From Nonomuraea angiospora (GTDB lineage: Bacteria > Actinomycetota > Actinomycetes > Streptosporangiales > Streptosporangiaceae), in assembly GCF_014873145.1 (NCBI RefSeq), contig NZ_JADBEK010000001.1, positions 2,108,001-2,172,000 on the forward strand: a stretch of 64,000 nt of DNA, written 5' to 3'. Positions 8,667 to 15,622 of the stretch are shown here, piece by piece. Both the position numbers and the translations under genes were made by a program. The notes under the pieces were generated by a model, which worked only from the letters and a program-made list of their open reading frames with translations, had not been told where the DNA came from and did not search any database. Position 1 is the stretch's first letter, and each line of letters opens with the position of its first letter.

Positions 8667-8718
8667 GCGCTCTTCTCCTCACCTTCAGGCCGCGGGGAGA
8701 TCAGACTAGCGGCTTGAG

Positions 8719-8728
8719 ACAACGTTGT
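8719..8728. promoter_or_regulatory. LacI-type operator between GH42 and SDR genes
   Basis: The perfect 10-bp palindrome ACAACGTTGT lies midway in the 99-bp divergent promoter region and is preceded by G, giving GACAACGTTGTT. It has the same core as the operator at 15567-15580. LacI-1 (5501-6514) and LacI-3 (14350-15525) have the same recognition-helix residues and are the likely binders. One site here could repress both divergent transcripts. Confidence 0.75.
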
Positions 8729-8765
8729 TTTACAGTGATCCCGCGTAAGTGAAGGGATGTGAATC

Positions 8766-9548
8766 GTGGCGGAGTTCGACGGCAAGGTCGCCATCGTCAC
8801 CGGTGGGCACAGCGGCATCGGCCGGGCCACGGCCCGGCTGCTCTCGGCGCGCGGCGCGACGGTCGTCGCCGCGGGTGTGCCGCCGACAGGCGGCGCCGAC
8901 GCTCCGCTTCCGGGCGTCGAACACGTCGAGCTCGACGTCACCGACGAGAGCGCCACCGCGCGGCTCGTCGAGCACGTCGCCGCCGCGCACGGCGGGCTCG
9001 ACATCGTCGTGGCCGCCGCCGGGATCCAGCGCTACGGCACGGCGGCGGAGACCGGCGGCGACGAATGGAACGAGGTGCTCGCCGTCAACGTGACCGGCGC
9101 CTTCCACGCCGTCAAGCACGCGCTGCCGCACCTGCGCGCCCGTAAGGCGGGCTCGATCGTGATCGTCTCCTCCGTTCAGGCCTTCGTCACCCAGAGCGCC
9201 GTCGCCGCCTACACCACCAGCAAGGGAGCGCTCAACGCGCTGGCCCGCTCGATCGCGATCGACGAGGCGAAGAACGGGATCAGGGCCAACACCGTCTGCC
9301 CCGCGTCGGTGGACACCCCGATGCTGCGGGCCTCGGCCCGTGCCTTCTCCGACGGCACCGACCAGGGCGCTCAGGAACTGGTCGAGTCGTGGGGACGCAT
9401 GCACCCGATGGGACGGGTGGCACGGCCGGAGGAGGTCGCCGAAGCCATCGCGTTCCTGGCCGGCGAGCGCGCCAGCTTCATCACCGGCATCGCGCTGCCC
9501 GTCGACGGCGGGCTGCTGGCCAACGCCGCCGTGGTGCTCCCGGGGTGA
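8766..9548 (+). CDS. Short-chain dehydrogenase/reductase (probable sugar dehydrogenase)
   Basis: A 260-residue NAD(P)-dependent SDR. The cofactor motif TGGHSGIG is at residues 12-19, the NAAG-like motif (AAAG) near 83-86, and the catalytic Ser136, Tyr149 and Lys153 (YTTSK) are present; the C-terminus has the usual FITGIALPVDGG. The GTG at 8766 is set by GAAGGG about ten bases upstream. It is divergent from beta-galactosidase and followed 46 bp later by an SMP-30 lactonase. The set hydrolase, dehydrogenase, lactonase suggests oxidation of a released aldose (galactose, or another sugar such as fucose or rhamnose) to its lactone and acid. The substrate is inference; the fold and catalytic residues are seen directly. 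Confidence 0.88.
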   Translation: MAEFDGKVAIVTGGHSGIGRATARLLSARGATVVAAGVPPTGGADAPLPGVEHVELDVTDESATARLVEHVAAAHGGLDIVVAAAGIQRYGTAAETGGDEWNEVLAVNVTGAFHAVKHALPHLRARKAGSIVIVSSVQAFVTQSAVAAYTTSKGALNALARSIAIDEAKNGIRANTVCPASVDTPMLRASARAFSDGTDQGAQELVESWGRMHPMGRVARPEEVAEAIAFLAGERASFITGIALPVDGGLLANAAVVLPG

Positions 9549-9594
9549 ACGCCGCACGAGGACGAGCATCGGACGAGACGAACGGGGAGCACGG

Positions 9595-10455
9595 ATGACG
9601 GTCGAGGTCGAGGTCGCGGTTCCCGGCAGGGCCAGGGTGGGCGAAGGCCCGGTGTGGGACGCCGGGGCCGGCCGCCTGCACTGGGTCGACATCCCCGCCG
9701 GGCGCCTCCACACCAGCGACCCGGCCACCGGCCGGACCACCACCATCGAGCTGCCGACGCTCGTCGGCGCCGCGGTGCCCCGGCGTGGCGGCGGCTTCGC
9801 CGCCGCGACGGCCGAAGGGTTCGCGACCGTCGAACCCGACGGGTCGATGACCGTCCGGCTCGCGATCCTGCCCGACGGCGAGCGCATGAACGACGCGAAG
9901 TGCGACCGGCGCGGGCGGCTCTGGGCCGGCAGCACCGCGATGGACTTCCAGCCCGGCAAAGGCGCGCTGCACGTCCTCATGCCGGACTGGACGAGCCGCG
10001 TCGTCCTCGACGGCCTGGCCCTGCCCAACGGGCTCGACTGGAGCCCCGACGGGCGCACTTTCTATCTCGCCGACAGCGTCGCCGGCGAGATCTCGGCATT
10101 CGACACCGAACCCGGGTCCACCACCATCAGCCGGCGACGCACGCTGTTCCGGATCCCGGCGCGCTCCGGCATGCCGGACGGTCTCACCGTGGACGCCGCG
10201 GGGTGCCTGTGGGTCGCGGTCTGGGGCGGCGACCGCCTGGCCCGGATCTCGCCGGACGGGGACCTGCTCGGCGAGATCCCGATGCCCGTGCACCAGCCGT
10301 CTTCGTGCGCGTTCGGCGGGCCCCGCCTCGACATGCTGTACGTCACCTCGGCCCGGGAAGGGCTAGAGCTTCCCGACGGCGACCCCGCCGGATCGGTGTA
10401 CGCCCTCGACCGGCCGGGCACCGTCGGCAGACCATCGACGGCGTTCGCCGGCTGA
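9595..10455 (+). CDS. SMP-30/gluconolactonase family protein (sugar lactonase)
   Basis: A 286-residue six-bladed propeller of the SMP-30/Gnl/LRE family, which hydrolyses sugar lactones with a bound divalent metal. It shows the first metal-ligand Glu (VGEGPVWD), the MNDAKCDRRGRLWAGS blade, LPNGLDWSPDGRTFYLADS with the Asn ligand, and MPDGLTVDAAGCLWVA with the Asp. The start is the ATG at 9595, preceded by GGGGAG; upstream in-frame extensions overlap the SDR gene. It probably hydrolyses the lactone produced by the adjacent SDR. It ends 11 bp from the convergent propeller-protein gene. Confidence 0.9.
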   Translation: MTVEVEVAVPGRARVGEGPVWDAGAGRLHWVDIPAGRLHTSDPATGRTTTIELPTLVGAAVPRRGGGFAAATAEGFATVEPDGSMTVRLAILPDGERMNDAKCDRRGRLWAGSTAMDFQPGKGALHVLMPDWTSRVVLDGLALPNGLDWSPDGRTFYLADSVAGEISAFDTEPGSTTISRRRTLFRIPARSGMPDGLTVDAAGCLWVAVWGGDRLARISPDGDLLGEIPMPVHQPSSCAFGGPRLDMLYVTSAREGLELPDGDPAGSVYALDRPGTVGRPSTAFAG

Positions 10456-10466
10456 GGCCGGGGCCG

Positions 10467-12557
10467 TCAGCCGGGCAGCCAGCTGTACAACAGGACCTTG
10501 TTGAACAGGTCGTCCTCGACGGTGATCTGGTACGAGCCGTCCGACCGCTTCATGGCGTTCAGTCCGTACGGGATGTCCACCCAGCCGGTGCGCGAGACCC
10601 CGCCGACGTTCGCGCCCGGCAGCCAGTTCCCGGCCGCCGACCCGTCGGCGGCCCGCCAGGCCCACACCTGGCCGCGGGTGGTCACGCCGCAGCTGAAGAG
10701 GTAGTCGCCGGCCGGGGCCCAGGACACCGTGGTGACGGGCGGCGTCGCGGACACGTTCCAGGGCAGCAGGATGGTCCAGGTGGGCGTGGTGTTGCCGGTG
10801 CTCCACCGGTCGTAGCGGGCCAGGACCTTGCCGCACTCCTTCCAGTACGCGTTCTCGAACGGCTGGGCGGCGGTGTATCCGGACATGTACATGACGTCCG
10901 TGGCGACCTCGTAGTGCAGCCGCCGGACGTTGGTGAACGGCTGCGGCAGGGGTAAGGTCACCCGGCTCGTGTAGTCGTACATCGGGTTGAGCTGGCCATC
11001 GAAGCCCTGCAGCGGGTAGCGGCGCAGGTTGCGGTCGCCGCCCTCCCAGATGTCGCCGCGGTCGTCCACGAACCACACCCAGCAGTTGCCCGGGGAGTTC
11101 GCGCCGGTCCCGGTCGTGATGTACTCGTCGGCGGTGAACTTCCCGTCGCCGTTCTTGTCCCGCCAGATCCACTCGCCGGACGCGGGCTGGTACGGCGGCC
11201 AGGTCGGGTCGTCGCCGGTCCAGTGGGCCTTGAAGATGGCGCCGGACGGCTTGGCGATCTCGCCCTCGTAGCGGTAGATGAGCAGGTGCGAGCAGTACAT
11301 GCCGGTGGCGTACATGTACAGCCGGTTGTTATTCAGCCGCCTGAGGGACGGCGAGCTGACGTGGTGCTGGTGCCCCGTCAGGAACAGCCGCGGGTCCTGC
11401 GGGTACTTCACGGAGTCCAGGGAGTAGCCCACCCAGGTCGCGTTGCCGCCCGGCGGTTTGGTGTAGTCCATCCGGTAGTGGTTCTGCTGGCTGTAGACGT
11501 CCTGCCCGTCCGTGCCCGGGTCGAAGTCCGCCGTGGTCACGAACTCGGCGCCCATCAGCTGCCACACCAGGTTCCCGGCGGGGCCGTACTTGCGCAGCCA
11601 GGTTCCGAACTCGCACATCGCGACGTACACGTTGCCCGCCGAGTCGCCGCCGACCCCGGTGATGCCGAACAGCTTGTCCGGCCTGACCAAGCCGGGGTTG
11701 CCCGCCCCGATGCCGCCGGCCTGGCCCAGGCTTCTGGCCTTCACCGGCGTGGCCGCGGACAGGTCGGTGTAGGTGTGCACCTGCCGCAGCGGGCCGTTGT
11801 CGCCGACGAGCAGGTTGCGGTCGCGGTCGATCGCGAGCGAGGTGGGGATCCAGTCCGGCGACGGGCCGGCGATGGTGCCGGGCAGCACCGCGCCGGTGTT
11901 GGAGAAGTGCAGGATCCGCGCGGGTTCGGCGCGGTCGACGTGCCAGAAGTGGCCGTCGTTGGTGTCCCTGGTCACGTTGGCGACGACCCAGATCTCGCCG
12001 CTCGTCCTGTCGACCGCCACGGCGCCCGGCCGGTTGACGCTCCACGTACGCGTCAGCGCGCCCGTCTTGGCGTCGAAGACCATGACGCGATTCCTGGCCC
12101 GGTCGGTGGCGATCACCTGGGTGTCGCCCGCGGCCGCGGCCGCGGGCGGGCTGCCGACGTCGAACGTCAGTGACGTCGCGGCACCGGCCAGGGTGAAGGC
12201 GGTCAGGCCGGTGCCGATCGACAGGTAGGCGTTGGTGCTGTTGACGGCGACCGCGTCGCCGTTGGCGCGGGGGCAGTTGCCCGTCATGTGAGCGTCCTTG
12301 TAGACGCCGGCGTAGTTGCCCGCCTCGTCCCAGAAGCTGACGGTGTAGATCGTCCCGTCGGGCGTGACCGCCATGTTGAACACGAAGTCCTGCACCCACT
12401 CGGTGGCACCGGAGAAGGTGTTGCCCACCCAGGAGGTGGTGACGTCCGGAGCGGCGGCCCGCGCCGGTCGCTCCCCGGCGAACAGCGTGGTGAACAGGAC
12501 GGCGCCGCCGCCCTGGACGAGGATCTGCCGGCGGGTCATGTGTGGCTTGTCGTCCAT
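10467..12557 (-). CDS. Tat-exported beta-propeller protein, function unknown
   Basis: A 696-residue protein with a twin-arginine signal (TRRQILVQGGGAVLF, residues 8-22, cleavage near ARAAA). The mature part contains repeated propeller-like blades (AVAVDRTSGEIWVVANV, SLAIDRDRNLLVGDN, GVGGDSAGNVYVAM), interrupted by an EF-hand or dockerin-like calcium loop DKNGDGKFTADEY around residue 475. I cannot assign an enzymatic family. Tat export implies cytoplasmic folding, possibly with a cofactor. A strong promoter (12619-12647) and LacI-type operators lie immediately upstream, and the divergent LacI-2 is the likely repressor, so expression is sugar-inducible. The Shine-Dalgarno AAGGA precedes the ATG at 12557. 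Confidence 0.85.
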   Translation of the reverse strand: MDDKPHMTRRQILVQGGGAVLFTTLFAGERPARAAAPDVTTSWVGNTFSGATEWVQDFVFNMAVTPDGTIYTVSFWDEAGNYAGVYKDAHMTGNCPRANGDAVAVNSTNAYLSIGTGLTAFTLAGAATSLTFDVGSPPAAAAAGDTQVIATDRARNRVMVFDAKTGALTRTWSVNRPGAVAVDRTSGEIWVVANVTRDTNDGHFWHVDRAEPARILHFSNTGAVLPGTIAGPSPDWIPTSLAIDRDRNLLVGDNGPLRQVHTYTDLSAATPVKARSLGQAGGIGAGNPGLVRPDKLFGITGVGGDSAGNVYVAMCEFGTWLRKYGPAGNLVWQLMGAEFVTTADFDPGTDGQDVYSQQNHYRMDYTKPPGGNATWVGYSLDSVKYPQDPRLFLTGHQHHVSSPSLRRLNNNRLYMYATGMYCSHLLIYRYEGEIAKPSGAIFKAHWTGDDPTWPPYQPASGEWIWRDKNGDGKFTADEYITTGTGANSPGNCWVWFVDDRGDIWEGGDRNLRRYPLQGFDGQLNPMYDYTSRVTLPLPQPFTNVRRLHYEVATDVMYMSGYTAAQPFENAYWKECGKVLARYDRWSTGNTTPTWTILLPWNVSATPPVTTVSWAPAGDYLFSCGVTTRGQVWAWRAADGSAAGNWLPGANVGGVSRTGWVDIPYGLNAMKRSDGSYQITVEDDLFNKVLLYSWLPG

Positions 12558-12593
12558 GCCAGAATCCTTTGTTCCAGGCGATGGGATCGGTCA

Positions 12594-12607
12594 AGTGAAC
12601 GTTCACT
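12594..12607. promoter_or_regulatory. LacI-2 operator O1
   Basis: AGTGAACGTTCACT is a perfect 14-bp palindrome lying 11 bases downstream of the -10 box of the minus-strand promoter at 12619-12647, a position where a bound repressor blocks clearance. The core TGAACGTTCA is repeated at 12685-12694. The divergent LacI-2 gene is the obvious source of the repressor. Confidence 0.82.
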
Positions 12608-12618
12608 CGCCGAGGATG

Positions 12619-12647
12619 ACGTTAAAATCGGATTACCGGGGTGTCAA
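12619..12647 (-). promoter_or_regulatory. Sigma-70-type promoter of the Tat-exported propeller gene
   Basis: On the minus strand TTGACA (12647-12642), a perfect -35 box, is followed after exactly 17 bases by TAACGT (12624-12619) as -10. Transcription would start just upstream of the operator at 12594-12607. This stretch is AT-rich relative to its surroundings, as expected of a promoter. Confidence 0.7.
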
Positions 12648-12684
12648 CGGCTTGTAATATGCCGGTTTCCGGAATATCGTCACG

Positions 12685-12696
12685 TGAACGTTCATG
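12685..12696. promoter_or_regulatory. LacI-2 operator O2
   Basis: TGAACGTTCA (12685-12694), in the context CGTGAACGTTCATG, is the second copy of the LacI-2 operator core. Its centre is 89 bp from that of O1. It sits 16 bp before the LacI-2 start codon, so it probably mediates autorepression. Confidence 0.78.
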
Positions 12697-12710
12697 CCAG
12701 GGGAGACGCG

Positions 12711-13736
12711 ATGCCAGGCCAGCCGACCATGCGCGACGTCGCGGCGCGCGCGGGAGTCTCGCACCAGACCGTCTCGCGGGTGGTGAACGGCGAGCCGTCG
12801 GTCACCGAGCCCGTCCGGCAGCGCGTGGTCGCGGCCATGGCCACGCTCGGCTACCGGCCCAGCGCCGGCGGGCGGGCCATGGCCCGCGGCCGCACCGAGG
12901 TCGTGGGGCTGGTGGTACCACACGACCCGGGGTTCACCTTCGCCAACGACCACCTGATGCGCCTCATCGGCGGCGCCGAGCAGGAGGTCGCCGCGCGCGG
13001 CTACGGGCTGCTGCTCTCCACCCGCCAGGCGGCCGGCGACGCGGCCTCCGCCTACCACCGCTTCGACCGGCGGCGCCTGGTCGACGGGCTGCTCGTGGAG
13101 GGCGGCGCCGGGCTGCGGTCGCTGTCCGGCCTGCTCGCGCAGGGCTACCCGACCGTGGTGATCGGGTACGCCGAAGGCGACCTGCCCATGGTCCACCCCG
13201 ACGACGAGGGCGGCGCCTACGCCGTCACCCAGCACCTGCTGGCCCTCGGCCACCGCCGGATCGGCGTCATCGACGGGGCGGCGGAGAACCGCCTGGCCAT
13301 GGCCGCCCGGCTGCGTGGCGTCGAGCGCGCGTTCGCCGACGCGCGGCTCGCCCCCTCCGCCGAGCTGATGGTCCGCGGAGACTTCACCGTCGAGTCCGGC
13401 TACACCGCCGCCGGGCTGCTCTTCGACCGCCCCGAGCCGCCGACCGCGGTCTTCGCGTTCAACGACGGTATGGCCCTCGGCGTGCTGCGCCGGCTGCGCG
13501 AGCGCGGGCACGCCGTGCCGCGTGACGTCTCGGTCGCCGGATTCGACGACACCTCCGCCGGCGCCTTGTCCGAGCCGCCTTTGACCAGCGTCGCGCTGCA
13601 GAGCGTGGATCTGGGTCGGCGCGCCGCCCAGATCCTCCTCGACCTGCTGGACGGCCAACAGCCGGCCGATCGCCGGACCGTGATAGCGAGCCGCCTCATG
13701 GTCCGCACCTCAACCGCCCCACCTCCACCGCCGTAA
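12711..13736 (+). CDS. LacI family transcriptional regulator (LacI-2)
   Basis: A 341-residue repressor with the LacI headpiece MRDVAARAGVSHQTVSRVVN (residues 7-26) and a standard effector-binding core (VDGLLVEGGAG, ALGHRRIGVIDG, PTAVFAFNDGMALG, VSVAGFDD). The recognition helix reads SHQTVSR, unlike SLKTVSR in LacI-1 and LacI-3, and its operators differ accordingly (TGAACGTTCA rather than ACAACGTTGT). The ATG at 12711 has GGGGAG nine bases upstream; longer in-frame openings reach back into the divergent gene. It is expected to repress the Tat-exported propeller gene and itself. The C-terminus ends in a run of prolines (APPPPP), and the TAA stop lies inside the first unit of a 20-bp tandem repeat. 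Confidence 0.92.
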   Translation: MPGQPTMRDVAARAGVSHQTVSRVVNGEPSVTEPVRQRVVAAMATLGYRPSAGGRAMARGRTEVVGLVVPHDPGFTFANDHLMRLIGGAEQEVAARGYGLLLSTRQAAGDAASAYHRFDRRRLVDGLLVEGGAGLRSLSGLLAQGYPTVVIGYAEGDLPMVHPDDEGGAYAVTQHLLALGHRRIGVIDGAAENRLAMAARLRGVERAFADARLAPSAELMVRGDFTVESGYTAAGLLFDRPEPPTAVFAFNDGMALGVLRRLRERGHAVPRDVSVAGFDDTSAGALSEPPLTSVALQSVDLGRRAAQILLDLLDGQQPADRRTVIASRLMVRTSTAPPPPP

Positions 13737-13790
13737 CCACCGCCCGCGCGCCGTAACCACCGCCCGCGCGCCGTAACCACCGCCCGCGCG
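13731..13790. repeat. Three perfect tandem copies of a 20-bp unit at the LacI-2 3' end
   Basis: CCGTAACCACCGCCCGCGCG occurs at 13731-13750, 13751-13770 and 13771-13790 without mismatch. The LacI-2 stop codon is TAA at 13734-13736, within the first copy. This matches the pattern at the beta-galactosidase gene, where coding-end sequence has been duplicated downstream. Confidence 0.97.
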
Positions 13791-14349
<559 letters not shown>

Positions 14350-15525
14350 GTGAGCACGCCCGGCGCAGGAGGGAGCGGGCCGCGCCGCCCGACCATGGCC
14401 GACGTCGCCCGGTTGGCCGGCGTCAGCCTGAAAACCGTCTCGCGCGTGGTCAACAACGTGCCCACCGTCGACAGGGAGCTGGCCGAACGGGTCACGAGCG
14501 CGGTGGCGGAGCTGGGCTTCCGGCGCAACGACATGGCCAGGAACCTCCGCGCGGGCAACACCTCGGCCACGGTCGGCCTGCTGATCGAGGACCTGGCGAA
14601 CCCGTTCTACGCCGGCATCGCCGCAGCGGCGGCGCAGTACGCCCTCGAACACGACACGATGCTCATCACGGCCAGTTCCGAGGAGAACGCCGGGCGGGAG
14701 CGCGCCCTGCTGCTGGAGATGTGCCAGCGGCGGGTGGACGGCCTGCTGGTGGTCCCTGCCGGCGACGCCGATCACGTCTACCTGCGCCCCGAGATCGAGC
14801 GCGGCACGCCGGTGGTCTTCCTGGACCGCCCGCCGCGCAACCTGCTGGCGGACACGGTCCTGATCGACAACGCGGGCGGGGCCCGGCAGGCCATCGAGCA
14901 CCTGGTGGCCGCCGGGCACGAACGCATCGGCGTCATCTCGGACTGGCTGAGCATCTCCACGATGGCCGAACGGCTCACCGCCGCGCAGGAGGCGCTGGAG
15001 CGGGCCGGGGTGCCGTACCGGGCGGACCTGATCAAGTACGGCCTGCACACCGTTCCCGACGCCCAGGCCGCGGTCACGGAGATGCTGGCCGGACCGGAGC
15101 CGCCGACCGCGATCTTCGCTCTGAACAACCGCCTGACACTCGGCGCACTCGGCGCACTCGACAACCGTCTGAGGCCTGACGCGCCCGGCGGAACGCCCGG
15201 CCACCCGCCGAGGACGCCACACCACGGAGCAACGCCGGATGCGCCGCACCGCCGCACGACGCCGGACGCGCACGGCGCGATGGGCGACCGGCCGGGGCCG
15301 GGCGGCGGCGGGTCGGGCGGCGGAGGCGGGCGGGTCGAGCTGGTCGGGTTCGACGACTTCGAGACCGCGGCGTTCGTGCCGTGGCGGCTGACCGTCGTGT
15401 CCTACGACGTGCGCGAGATCGGCCGCATGGGTGCTGAGCTGCTGTTTCGGCGCATCGCCGGGGACAGGTCACGGCCGCGGAAGGTCGTCGTCCCCACCGA
15501 GCTCATCGTGCGCAGCGTGGGCTGA
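14350..15525 (+). CDS. LacI family transcriptional regulator with an internal insertion (LacI-3)
   Basis: A 391-residue LacI-type repressor, about 50 residues longer than usual. The headpiece MADVARLAGVSLKTVSRVVN (residues 16-35) shares its recognition residues (SLKTVSR) with LacI-1, and the effector domain is also close to LacI-1 (DLANPFYAG, ASSEEN, RRVDGLLVVPAG, VELVGFDDFETAAF). Between roughly residues 275 and 328 a Pro/Gly/His-rich insertion (RPDAPGGTPGHPP ... GPGGGGSGGGG) splits the effector domain just before the strand LVGFDDFE; related proteins lack it. The GTG at 14350 has GAAGGGG upstream. It is followed by the GH36 gene, whose promoter carries the operator AGACAACGTTGTCT, so it is the likely local regulator of the 15.6-29.4 kb operon. 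Confidence 0.9.
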   Translation: MSTPGAGGSGPRRPTMADVARLAGVSLKTVSRVVNNVPTVDRELAERVTSAVAELGFRRNDMARNLRAGNTSATVGLLIEDLANPFYAGIAAAAAQYALEHDTMLITASSEENAGRERALLLEMCQRRVDGLLVVPAGDADHVYLRPEIERGTPVVFLDRPPRNLLADTVLIDNAGGARQAIEHLVAAGHERIGVISDWLSISTMAERLTAAQEALERAGVPYRADLIKYGLHTVPDAQAAVTEMLAGPEPPTAIFALNNRLTLGALGALDNRLRPDAPGGTPGHPPRTPHHGATPDAPHRRTTPDAHGAMGDRPGPGGGGSGGGGGRVELVGFDDFETAAFVPWRLTVVSYDVREIGRMGAELLFRRIAGDRSRPRKVVVPTELIVRSVG

Positions 15526-15566
15526 GCCGGCATCCCCGGGAAGATCCCGGCGTATGACGAGGCTCT

Positions 15567-15580
15567 AGACAACGTTGTCT
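15567..15580. promoter_or_regulatory. LacI-3/LacI-1 operator upstream of the glycan operon
   Basis: AGACAACGTTGTCT is a perfect 14-bp palindrome 43 bp before the GH36 start codon and 42 bp after the LacI-3 stop. The core matches the operator at 8719-8728. A third, 9-of-10 match to the core lies within the GH36 coding region (15776-15789), its centre exactly 210 bp away. Confidence 0.82.
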
Positions 15581-15622
15581 CGACGTGATTATGGTTCCCC
15601 CAACCCTTCGAGAGGAGCGGCG

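Noticed and set aside
12288..12710. Upstream extension of LacI-2 to a start at 12288
   Set aside because: The extension overlaps the divergent gene and its promoter, and the LacI headpiece begins right at the ATG at 12711, which has a good ribosome-binding site.
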